Source of the DNA: an uncultured Bacteroides sp.
GTDB taxonomy: Bacteria; Bacteroidota; Bacteroidia; Bacteroidales; Bacteroidaceae
Reading direction: 5' to 3'
Assembly (NCBI GenBank): GCA_959606905.1
Contig: CAUHML010000034.1
Span: 1-32,039, forward strand
Length of the DNA stretch: 32,039 nucleotides
A program made the translations under genes and the position numbers. A model generated the notes under the pieces. That model saw only the letters and a program-made list of their open reading frames with translations, was not told the DNA's origin and did no database searches. Positions 8,320 to 17,470 of the stretch are shown here, piece by piece (position 1 is the first letter of the stretch; each line of letters starts with the position of its first letter).

Positions 8320-9735
8320 TTATTTATCTATTTTATCTATCTCAAGCAAAATGATTTCAGCCTGTTGCACTCCTTTGTTCTTCGCCTCATTCAACTGCTT
8401 GCGTGCAACGGTGTAATCTTCAACAAGAAAAGCATAAACTCCACGAGCATATAGTGCCTCGGGTGAATCTCCCCCTTTCTGGAGATAACGCTTTGCATTT
8501 TCAACGTCTTTACGCTGCATTGCTGAGTTTGCCGCATTCAGATTGGCTATCTCATCGTTAGGATACATCCTTACAGCTGTTTCAAACACATCATTGAACT
8601 CAACGCTCCCCGGCTCGTAAGTCTGAGCCACAAGATAAAACTCATTGAGACTGAGTTTTTGAGGCTGTGTCTGCATGATACGTTTTATCTCTTCTACGTC
8701 ACTAAAACTACGAATAGTATAGTCAATACGATAATCTGTGTGACGCAATGCAGGATAACAATTCTGCAATAGAAAACGATATTCTTCAGGATAAGTCCGT
8801 TTAATTTTTGCTTCTTTCGCGTCAGGGTCTAAACGACTGTCAATCATGCCCAGTATCTCCGAACGATGCACAAGATTGGATTTTTCGACATATTGACGCA
8901 ATCCTTTCCAATCTTCCGGTTCATACTCTGTAACAATCACACTGTCATTAAAATGATATAGTTGCTTGATATGATTCTTTAATGCAGCTGTACGACCTAT
9001 CGCCAGATCCCGATTATGAGAATATGGACTTTCGGGAGAAGCGTAACCTTTGAGCCATACGGAAGTTATGACTACATCCTTGTCATTACGGACTGAATCA
9101 ATAGAGGCCTGTATTTTACCGAGTTCGTATGTATTCCGCCGATACTCAGGATATATCACTGTCTTATCAACCGGAAAATCGATGAAAGCAGAACCGGAAA
9201 GTGAACGATGCTTAACAGTTTCTGCCTGCGGATGAATATAAAGTAACTGTGGACTGAAAGGAAGCGCTTCAACGTATGAGTCCAATGGATCGTTCCATTC
9301 CGCTAATAGTGTATTACAACAACCGTAATCACTGCGATACAACTCCAATGAGGCACCATTCATCCATTTATAATAGGGTACTATTGCATGATATACTACA
9401 CTTTCAGGTTTCGAACGTGCTTTAAAAGACATTTCATCTTTGCCGGATAGCATACTCTCACCATTCCGTACATAATAATAATAACGCTGACGCCCATAAA
9501 CGCCTACTGAAGGAAGTTCCAAAGTATCTACTGTACTGATAAAACGAGGAGTGAGCAATACGGCTCTATTGCTTTCCACATCCAGACGTGATAGATTCAT
9601 ATTCATATCAACTACCATATATTCACCGTTTCGTTCAATCTTCAGATTGTCGGCTATCACTCCGGTTGTTTGTTGGGCATTCAGCATACAACTTGTTCCA
9701 AATAAGGCTGTTATAATTAGGTAAGTTCGTTTCAT
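8320..9735 (-). CDS. DUF3868 protein with OmpA-like and repeat-containing C-terminus
   Basis: 471 residues with a type I signal peptide (cleavage near LNA-QQ). The N-terminal half is the DUF3868 region, with a vicinal cysteine pair in SDYGCCNTL. An OmpA-like segment follows around residues 220-270 (VWLKGYASPESPYSHNRDLA, then IGRTAALKNHI), which could bind peptidoglycan. The last ~100 residues (NLNAANSAMQRKDVENAKRY, then EALYARGVYAFLVEDY) look like tetratricopeptide repeats. It lies 11 bp after the DUF3575 barrel gene and 27 bp before the pilin gene. DUF3575/DUF3868 pairs recur in Bacteroidales fimbrial operons. A periplasmic scaffold or outer-membrane tether used in pilus assembly is a reasonable guess; no biochemical role is established by the sequence. 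Confidence 0.85.
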   Translation of the reverse strand: MKRTYLIITALFGTSCMLNAQQTTGVIADNLKIERNGEYMVVDMNMNLSRLDVESNRAVLLTPRFISTVDTLELPSVGVYGRQRYYYYVRNGESMLSGKDEMSFKARSKPESVVYHAIVPYYKWMNGASLELYRSDYGCCNTLLAEWNDPLDSYVEALPFSPQLLYIHPQAETVKHRSLSGSAFIDFPVDKTVIYPEYRRNTYELGKIQASIDSVRNDKDVVITSVWLKGYASPESPYSHNRDLAIGRTAALKNHIKQLYHFNDSVIVTEYEPEDWKGLRQYVEKSNLVHRSEILGMIDSRLDPDAKEAKIKRTYPEEYRFLLQNCYPALRHTDYRIDYTIRSFSDVEEIKRIMQTQPQKLSLNEFYLVAQTYEPGSVEFNDVFETAVRMYPNDEIANLNAANSAMQRKDVENAKRYLQKGGDSPEALYARGVYAFLVEDYTVARKQLNEAKNKGVQQAEIILLEIDKIDK

Positions 9736-9746
9736 AGCATACTCTT

Positions 9747-10331
9747 TTAGAATAAATAGACTAAATTCACCGCTGCTTTAGTGGGACCAAAGTAGTTGTG
9801 TGGTTTGTTCTTCTCTATCTTCTTTCCACACCCGGCACATTTAAATCGGTCATAACGGGTATAAGAATAGCCGACTCCTATCTCTGTTTCGAAATTCCAG
9901 TGCCGCCCTAATATCCAGGTATAACCGTAAGCAATACCTCCACCTAGAAACCAACCTTGATACCTAGTGTCTTTAAGAGTAGAAAAATCAGTACCAAGCA
10001 ATTTGAAATTAATATCAATACCGCCTAAATTATACTGCCCGCCATGAACATGGATTCCGATAAAATGGCCTGCAAACCGGTCACAGAACCAATAACGAGC
10101 TTCAGGTTGCACCGCCCAATGTTTCCACCGACGACTATGCGATAAAGTCCATGCGTTGAGTCCTCCACTAACGTCCAACGTCCAACGCGGAGCAAGCCCT
10201 ACCTCGATGCCTGCATTTATATTCATAAAAGCATCAGATAGAATATTAGTCTTTAACGCTACATCCTGCGCATTTACTGTATGAACCACACTTATCGTGG
10301 TCATTATCAGAAGAAAAATCCCTCGTTTCAT
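9747..10331 (-). CDS. DUF3575 outer-membrane barrel protein, fimbrial operon
   Basis: 194 residues with a type I signal peptide (HTVNA-QDVALKTN). The rest alternates like a small beta-barrel (LKTNILSDAFMNINAGIEVG, PEARYWF, WFLGGGIAYGYTW, ETEIGVGYSYTRY) and ends in an aromatic residue after VNLVYLF, as outer-membrane proteins do. A CAGCGKK motif sits in the loop before the last strand, followed by HNYFGPTKAAVNL, a conserved feature of this family. It is the first gene of the fimbrial operon, 11 bp before the DUF3868 gene, and its ~200-nt leader holds hairpins described separately. A dedicated outer-membrane partner for pilus export or anchoring is likely but unproven. Confidence 0.88.
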   Translation of the reverse strand: MKRGIFLLIMTTISVVHTVNAQDVALKTNILSDAFMNINAGIEVGLAPRWTLDVSGGLNAWTLSHSRRWKHWAVQPEARYWFCDRFAGHFIGIHVHGGQYNLGGIDINFKLLGTDFSTLKDTRYQGWFLGGGIAYGYTWILGRHWNFETEIGVGYSYTRYDRFKCAGCGKKIEKNKPHNYFGPTKAAVNLVYLF

Positions 10332-10424
10332 TATTTGTGTGTATTCTTGTTCTTTATAATTATTGTAATTTCACCTTAAATAACTAGTCAAACAGACATA
10401 ATAAAAATAAATTTTATCAGTAAC

Positions 10425-10454
10425 AAAAAAATACAGTTAGTGAAACTGTATTTT
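10425..10454 (-). terminator. Terminator-like hairpin inside the fimbrial operon leader
   Basis: AAAATACAGTT and AACTGTATTTT form a perfect 11-bp stem with a 5-nt loop. Read on the minus strand, the stem ends in a run of seven U. It lies ~75 nt downstream of the predicted transcription start and ~95 nt before the first fimbrial gene, so it would act as an attenuator and not as an end-of-operon terminator. A 7-bp inverted repeat (10416-10422 with 10473-10479) brackets it and could form an outer stem. On the plus strand a T-rich tract also follows, but no plus-strand gene ends nearby. Confidence 0.5.
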
Positions 10455-10502
10455 CTCTTTTTAATATGTTTATACTGATCGTTTGTTTGATAGGTTATTG
10501 GG

Positions 10503-10527
10503 ATACTTCTCTTATCAAGAAAAGTAT
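10503..10527 (-). promoter_or_regulatory. 5'-terminal stem-loop of the fimbrial leader RNA
   Basis: The arms ATACTTCTCTT and AAGAAAAGTAT pair over 11 positions (one G-U in the minus-strand RNA) around a 3-nt loop. The hairpin would begin about three nucleotides from the predicted transcription start, like 5' stem-loops that protect mRNAs from decay. Existence is read directly; the role is inferred. Confidence 0.45.
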
Positions 10528-10536
10528 TAGACGATG

Positions 10537-10544
10537 CAAAGTTA
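10537..10544 (-). promoter_or_regulatory. Candidate -7 box for the fimbrial operon
   Basis: TAACTTTG on the minus strand is an exact TAnnTTTG match. It lies downstream of the previous gene's terminator and ~195 bp upstream of the DUF3575 start. No TTG sits at the ideal -33 distance (the nearest is 28 bp upstream), so the promoter may be weak or activator-dependent. A second match (TAAGTTTG, 10671-10678), with an inverted repeat TTATAC-N7-GTATAA just upstream of it (10681-10699), is an alternative. Confidence 0.45.
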
Positions 10545-10743
10545 TAAAAAATGGGATATATGATATTATATTCAATAAGAAATTATGCTTTATAACAAAA
10601 AAAATTAGCTTCTTTTATTAAATGTTAAGCCGCTTATCATAACAATACAATATCGATATCTTAAAAAAAACAAACTTAGCTTATACTACTTACGTATAAA
10701 TTATATTTAAATAAAATGATAGCAATATAGCAAATAGAGAAAT

Positions 10744-10776
10744 AAAAAAGCTGAATAACTTTTACAGTTAAACAGC
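10744..10776 (-). terminator. Intrinsic terminator of the DUF3078 gene
   Basis: Read on the minus strand, GCTG pairs with CAGC and an inner TAACT pairs with AGTTA, with a small UU/UU internal loop, followed by six U. It lies 40 bp after the DUF3078 stop codon and separates that gene from the fimbrial promoter region. Confidence 0.7.
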
Positions 10777-10815
10777 CTTTCGTTATTTTTTAACTAGCTT
10801 TTTCAAGAATACAAC

Positions 10816-12330
10816 CTACCACTTATAATTAATACCGAAACTTAGCAATTCTTTCAACTGGAAGAAGCTGTCGCCTTCAGTCGGCTTGGAGCTATCGTCA
10901 AAACGAGTATGCACATAAAGTTTTGTGGACAAATAACGGTTCAAAATAAAGTTGAAAGTATTTTCCCATTCCACACGTGCCCAATGATAATTGGTCAGAT
11001 AGTTGAGACGGGATTCCAATGTAACGGCAGTGATAATATTCCAATTGAATGTCGATTGCAATTGAGAACCGAAATCATTCTTTGAACATTTGCCTTTTTC
11101 CAAGCCGAATTTAGTTTCATCTACTTCTGAATTACCGATGTAACGCAAGTTATAGGTCAATGGAGCCATAAACACGGAAAGGTTGAATTTCTTCTTGTTC
11201 AGTTTATAGTCCATACCGATACTGACTGCTAAATCTGCCGGAGACATGAAAGCAGAAACCAAATCTTCACTATTGGCCTTGTATCCATGGCAAAACTGAG
11301 TCTTGAACTCTGAAGAAATCGTATAATACCAATTTTTAAGTGCTCTTAAACCTAACTTATTATATAAGCGGAGTTGGTCGGTATTAAAGAGGTATTTATG
11401 GTATTCATCCGACGGAGTGGAAGTCATGCCCAACTTAGCTTCAAGCTGATTCTCGAACAAGATCTTCTCGTTGTCGTTGTAATTTGCAAATATCTGAAAA
11501 GTAGCTAATCCGGAGAAGTTACTTTCTCCTCCCTTATACCAGTTGTCCGAAAGGTGGTTCTGGCTGATCTGCAACGATCCGTTACCACCGGTCACCCACC
11601 AGTTAGGCTTGCTGATCTTAATATCGGCCTTCCCTACATTATCACTCATCTCCTCACGCTGAAACAAATGAATAACGTTTGCTTTCGGGGATATTTTCGG
11701 CTTCACATCCCGACGGAAAACATCACGGCTCATGATCCGGTCTTCCGTAGTAACAACCAATTCCGGACGTTTCAGATAAAGATCCATTAATGCGTTGTTG
11801 ACCAGCATATTGGCTCGTTTGGTTTTAGTAAATACCAGCGTATCATAAGGCAAAAGCTCTGCCGTTAGATTCGGAGTAGTATCCAATTGTATCGGCTTCC
11901 AGTCTATTGTAGAATATTGCTTCATCGGAGCATAATAATATGCCAATGGAGTAAACAGGCGAAAATAATCGGGGTCGGAAGGAATATAACGTGCCGGCAC
12001 AGAAGGATCATTCAGATAATCCAACTGAGCAATATACTTATTATATAAATAGGAAACTGTATCCAACTTAGGAGTCGGTCCCGACATATTGAGTTTCAGC
12101 ATCAAATATTTCTGAAGCTCCGTTGAAAGCGTATCCGATCGCACCACCTTGGCTTTCGCCACCACTGTTGAAGACTTTGTTACCTTCTTGGAAGGCTTGA
12201 CAGCCTGTACAGGAGCAATCTGTACTGAATCGGTCGGAATTATGGAATCTTGAACGGACTCCTGTGCAGAAAGCGGCAACATGAATAACAGCTGAGTAAA
12301 AGCTGAAAATAAAATAATAACTCTCTTCAT
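10816..12330 (-). CDS. DUF3078 outer-membrane protein
   Basis: 504 residues with a signal peptide (MLPLSA-QES). A low-complexity Lys/Val/Ser segment follows (residues ~43-65), then an alpha-rich stretch, and from about residue 240 a series of amphipathic strands ([45 protein letters not shown] at the end) typical of a beta-barrel of the DUF3078 family. The C-terminal aromatic residue fits an outer-membrane protein. It stands alone, with its own terminator, and diverges from pyrG across a 189-bp region. No function is known to me for the family. Confidence 0.85.
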   Translation of the reverse strand: MKRVIILFSAFTQLLFMLPLSAQESVQDSIIPTDSVQIAPVQAVKPSKKVTKSSTVVAKAKVVRSDTLSTELQKYLMLKLNMSGPTPKLDTVSYLYNKYIAQLDYLNDPSVPARYIPSDPDYFRLFTPLAYYYAPMKQYSTIDWKPIQLDTTPNLTAELLPYDTLVFTKTKRANMLVNNALMDLYLKRPELVVTTEDRIMSRDVFRRDVKPKISPKANVIHLFQREEMSDNVGKADIKISKPNWWVTGGNGSLQISQNHLSDNWYKGGESNFSGLATFQIFANYNDNEKILFENQLEAKLGMTSTPSDEYHKYLFNTDQLRLYNKLGLRALKNWYYTISSEFKTQFCHGYKANSEDLVSAFMSPADLAVSIGMDYKLNKKKFNLSVFMAPLTYNLRYIGNSEVDETKFGLEKGKCSKNDFGSQLQSTFNWNIITAVTLESRLNYLTNYHWARVEWENTFNFILNRYLSTKLYVHTRFDDSSKPTEGDSFFQLKELLSFGINYKW

Positions 12331-12351
12331 ATTTGTCTATGGTTTAGGATG

Positions 12352-12359
12352 CAAAGCTA
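12352..12359 (-). promoter_or_regulatory. -7 box for the DUF3078 gene
   Basis: TAGCTTTG on the minus strand matches TAnnTTTG and lies ~20 bp upstream of the start codon at 12330. No clear TTG at -33. Confidence 0.4.
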
Positions 12360-12453
12360 CATTATTTTGTTTAGAAATCATAGGATTCTTTCAAAATTGC
12401 ATTTTTTAATAAAATTGTAGCCGCGAAAGTCTGCAATCTTCCTCTTTTTTTTA

Positions 12454-12461
12454 TAATTTTG
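12454..12461 (+). promoter_or_regulatory. -7 box for pyrG-yidC
   Basis: TAATTTTG on the plus strand matches TAnnTTTG, ~58 bp before the pyrG start. The -33 position lacks TTG, so support is moderate. Confidence 0.45.
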
Positions 12462-12495
12462 CGCTTTTTAAGTTCGTAAGAATTTGACTAAGTAA

Positions 12496-14130
<1,635 letters not shown>

Positions 14131-14155
14131 TTTATAATTTGTAATTAAAATAAGA

Positions 14156-16009
14156 ATGGATAAAAATACCATTACAGGTCTCGTTTTAATAGGTATATTA
14201 TTGGTAGGATTCAGTTTTCTGAGCCGTCCGAGCGAGGAGCAGATTGCTGCACAGAAGAAATACTACGATTCCATTGCCTTGGTACAACAGCAAGAGGAAG
14301 CGCTGAAAGCGAAAACGGAAGCCGCATTGGCCAACAACAAGAAAGAAGCTGCAACAACAGCCGATTCTTCCGCCTTGTTCTTCAACGCCATGCACGGAAC
14401 TGATTCTAAAATCAGCATCCAGAACAATGTAGCGGAAATCACTTTTGCAACAAAAGGCGGACGTGTATATTCAGCTACACTGAAAGAGTACATGGCACAG
14501 GATAAAAAGACACCGATTGTACTGTTCGACGGTGATGATGCTTCGATGAACTTCAACTTCTATAACAAGGAAGGGGCGATCCAGACAAAGGATTACTTCT
14601 TTGAAGCAGTGAACAAGACGGACAGCAGCGTGACTATGCGTCTGGCTGCGGATAGCGCAAGCTACATCGATTTCATCTATACACTGAAACCGGACAGCTA
14701 CCTGATGAACTTTGAAATCAAAGCGACAGGTATGGCAGACAAATTGGCCAGCACTAACTATGTAGATATTGACTGGTCCCAACGTGCCCGCCAACTGGAA
14801 AAAGGTTTCACTTATGAGAACCGTCTGTCTGAGTTGACTTATAAAGTAACGGGAGATGATGTAGATAACTTGTCGGCTGCCAAAGATGATAGTCAGGAGC
14901 TGCAAGGACACATCGACTGGGTAGCTTTTAAGAATCAGTTCTTCTCTTCTGTATTCATCGCCGAACAGGACTTCGATAAGGTTTCCGTAAAATCAAGAAT
15001 GGAACAGCAAGGCAGCGGATATATCAAAGATTATTCCGCTGAAATGAATACCTTCTTTGATCCTAGCGGAAAAGAACCGACAGAGATGCACTTCTATTTC
15101 GGTCCAAACCACTTTAAGACACTGAAAGCGTTGGATAAAGGCCGTACTGAGAAATGGGAGCTTCACAGACTGGTATATCTGGGCTGGCCATTGATTCGCT
15201 GGATTAATCAGTTTATCACAATCAACGTATTCGACTGGTTATCCGGTTGGGGCTTGAGCATGGGTATCGTACTGTTGATTCTGACTATCATGGTAAAAGT
15301 CGTGGTTTACCCCGCTACCTGGAAAACGTATATGTCATCTGCGAAGATGCGTGTACTGAAACCGAAAATCGACGAAATCAACAAGAAGTATCCGAAGCAG
15401 GAAGATGCAATGAAGAAGCAACAGGAAGTCATGGGACTTTACAGTCAGTATGGTGTGAGTCCAATGGGCGGCTGTCTGCCGATGTTATTACAGTTCCCGA
15501 TTTTAATGGCCTTGTTTATGTTTGTACCAAGCGCTATTGAATTGCGTCAACAAAGTTTCTTGTGGGCGGATGACCTTTCTACTTATGATGCATTCATCAC
15601 GTTCCCATTCCATATTCCGTTCCTAGGTAACCACCTCAGCTTGTTCTGCTTGCTGATGACAGTAACAAACATCTTGAATACGAAGTATACAATGTCGATG
15701 CAGGACACAGGAGCACAACCACAAATGGCGGCGATGAAGTGGATGATGTATCTGATGCCGATTATGTTCTTGTTTGTCTTGAACGATTATCCGTCAGGCT
15801 TGAACTATTACTACTTCGTATCGACATTGATTAGTGTGGGAACTATGATTCTTCTTCGTAAAACGACCAATGAAACGAAATTGTTGGCTATTCTGGAAGC
15901 GAATAAGAAGGATCCGAAACAAATGAAAAAGACCGGATTTGCTGCCCGCTTGGAGGCGATGCAAAAGCAACAGGAACAGTTGCAGCAGCAAAGACAGAAT
16001 AAGAAATAA
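14156..16009 (+). CDS. yidC: Membrane protein insertase YidC
   Basis: 617 residues, with an N-terminal membrane segment (residues 5-20), a large periplasmic domain (about 60-335) and the conserved five-segment insertase core from ~355 on, including [12 protein letters not shown] and [20 protein letters not shown]. It inserts inner-membrane proteins alone or with Sec. The groove arginine of E. coli (Arg366, in VRGIMYP) aligns with Lys381 here (VKVVVYP), a charge-conserving change. The C-terminus is a Gln/Lys-rich basic tail ([16 protein letters not shown]) of the type that contacts ribosomes in some bacteria. It is 25 bp downstream of pyrG and is followed by a strong terminator. Confidence 0.97.
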   Translation: MDKNTITGLVLIGILLVGFSFLSRPSEEQIAAQKKYYDSIALVQQQEEALKAKTEAALANNKKEAATTADSSALFFNAMHGTDSKISIQNNVAEITFATKGGRVYSATLKEYMAQDKKTPIVLFDGDDASMNFNFYNKEGAIQTKDYFFEAVNKTDSSVTMRLAADSASYIDFIYTLKPDSYLMNFEIKATGMADKLASTNYVDIDWSQRARQLEKGFTYENRLSELTYKVTGDDVDNLSAAKDDSQELQGHIDWVAFKNQFFSSVFIAEQDFDKVSVKSRMEQQGSGYIKDYSAEMNTFFDPSGKEPTEMHFYFGPNHFKTLKALDKGRTEKWELHRLVYLGWPLIRWINQFITINVFDWLSGWGLSMGIVLLILTIMVKVVVYPATWKTYMSSAKMRVLKPKIDEINKKYPKQEDAMKKQQEVMGLYSQYGVSPMGGCLPMLLQFPILMALFMFVPSAIELRQQSFLWADDLSTYDAFITFPFHIPFLGNHLSLFCLLMTVTNILNTKYTMSMQDTGAQPQMAAMKWMMYLMPIMFLFVLNDYPSGLNYYYFVSTLISVGTMILLRKTTNETKLLAILEANKKDPKQMKKTGFAARLEAMQKQQEQLQQQRQNKK

Positions 16010-16033
16010 GGAGAATTTCCTGAATATATTCTG

Positions 16034-16071
16034 AGAAAGCCGGACACCTATTTTTGGTTGCCCGGCTTTCT
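16034..16071 (+). terminator. Intrinsic terminator of pyrG-yidC
   Basis: AGAAAGCCGG and CCGGCTTTCT form a perfect 10-bp GC-containing stem with an 18-nt loop, followed by a pyrimidine-rich TTCTCT. It starts 25 bp after the yidC stop. Confidence 0.8.
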
Positions 16072-16090
16072 TTCTCTAATAATTAATCGT

Positions 16091-17422
16091 ATGAAAACTA
16101 AATATACTTATAAACAAATCTGGACTATCGCCTACCCTATTCTGATTAGCCTGATTATGGAGCAGCTCATCGGCATGACGGATACTGCTTTTCTGGGACG
16201 TGTCGGCGAGATTGAACTGGGGGCATCTGCCATTGCCGGTGTATACTACCTCGCTATCTTTATGATGGCATTCGGTTTCAGTATCGGAGCACAGATTTTG
16301 ATTGCACGCCGTAACGGTGAAGGTAATTACAAAGAAATCGGTCCGATCTTCTATCAAGGTGTCTATTTCTTATTGGTAGTGGCAGCTATACTATTTACAC
16401 TGTCTGTTGTATTTTCACCACATATCCTGAAGAATATCATTTCATCCCCACATATCTATAATGCAGCCGAAAGTTACATCCATTGGAGGGTTTATGGCTT
16501 CTTTTTCTCGTTTGTCGGTGTGATGTTCCGCGCATTCTTTGTAGGAACGACACAGACCAAGACGTTGACACTAAACTCGATCGTAATGGTGTTATCGAAT
16601 GTGGTATTCAATTATATCCTGATCTTCGGTAAATTCGGGTTCCCGCAACTGGGTATTGCAGGGGCTGCTATCGGTTCGTCTTTATCGGAACTGGTATCGG
16701 TGATTTTCTTTATCATCTATACTTGGAAACGGATTGACTGCAAGAAGTATGCTTTGAATATCCTGCCTAAATTCCGGAGTCAGACGCTGAAACGGATTCT
16801 GAATATTTCAGTCTGGACTATGATTCAGAACTTCGTCTCTCTGTCTACTTGGTTTATGTTCTTCCTTTTTGTGGAACATCTTGGAGAACGGTCGCTGGCT
16901 ATCGCCAATATAATCCGCAATGTATCGGGGATTCCGTTTATGATTGCAATGGCTTTTGCCGCTACCTGCGGTTCGCTGGTCAGCAACCTTATCGGTGCAG
17001 GCGAACAGGATTGTGTACGGGGAACTATCAGGCAGCATATCCGCATCGGGTATGTATTTGTAATTCCAATATTGATCTTTTTCTGTCTATTCCCAGATCT
17101 GGTTCTGAGTATTTACACGGATATGCCTGATTTGCGGGAAGCGTCTATTCCTTCTCTTTGGGTGTTATGCTCGGCCTATCTGGTTCTAGTACCTGCCAAC
17201 GTCTATTTTCAGTCGGTATCCGGTACGGGAAACACGCGCACGGCTTTAGCTATGGAACTGTGTGTACTGGCAATCTATGTTACTTATGCAACCTACTTTA
17301 TACTATATATGCGAATGGATATCGCATTTGCCTGGACTACGGAAAGTGTATACGGCATTTTCATTCTAATATTCTGTTACAGGTATATGAAGAAAGGAAA
17401 CTGGCAGAAAAAGAAGATTTGA
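16091..17422 (+). CDS. MATE-family efflux transporter
   Basis: A 443-residue polytopic inner-membrane protein with about 12 hydrophobic segments in two similar halves. The start (KQIWTIAYPILISLIMEQLI, then GMTDTAFLGRVGEIELGA) is a MATE signature. The transporters export drugs or metabolites in exchange for Na+ or H+; the substrate cannot be read here. The frame continues upstream to a TTG at 16058, but that codon is inside the yidC terminator, so the ATG at 16091 is used. The stop is 48 bp before the S9 peptidase gene with no terminator between, so the two may share a transcript. Confidence 0.92.
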   Translation: MKTKYTYKQIWTIAYPILISLIMEQLIGMTDTAFLGRVGEIELGASAIAGVYYLAIFMMAFGFSIGAQILIARRNGEGNYKEIGPIFYQGVYFLLVVAAILFTLSVVFSPHILKNIISSPHIYNAAESYIHWRVYGFFFSFVGVMFRAFFVGTTQTKTLTLNSIVMVLSNVVFNYILIFGKFGFPQLGIAGAAIGSSLSELVSVIFFIIYTWKRIDCKKYALNILPKFRSQTLKRILNISVWTMIQNFVSLSTWFMFFLFVEHLGERSLAIANIIRNVSGIPFMIAMAFAATCGSLVSNLIGAGEQDCVRGTIRQHIRIGYVFVIPILIFFCLFPDLVLSIYTDMPDLREASIPSLWVLCSAYLVLVPANVYFQSVSGTGNTRTALAMELCVLAIYVTYATYFILYMRMDIAFAWTTESVYGIFILIFCYRYMKKGNWQKKKI

Positions 17423-17470
17423 ATCCTTTTTTCATTATCTTCGCAAGAAAATAAACATTTTATAAAATAT

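Noticed and set aside
10650..10659. Perfect 10-bp palindrome ATATCGATAT
   Set aside because: Short and AT-rich; expected by chance in such sequence and not aligned with a promoter.
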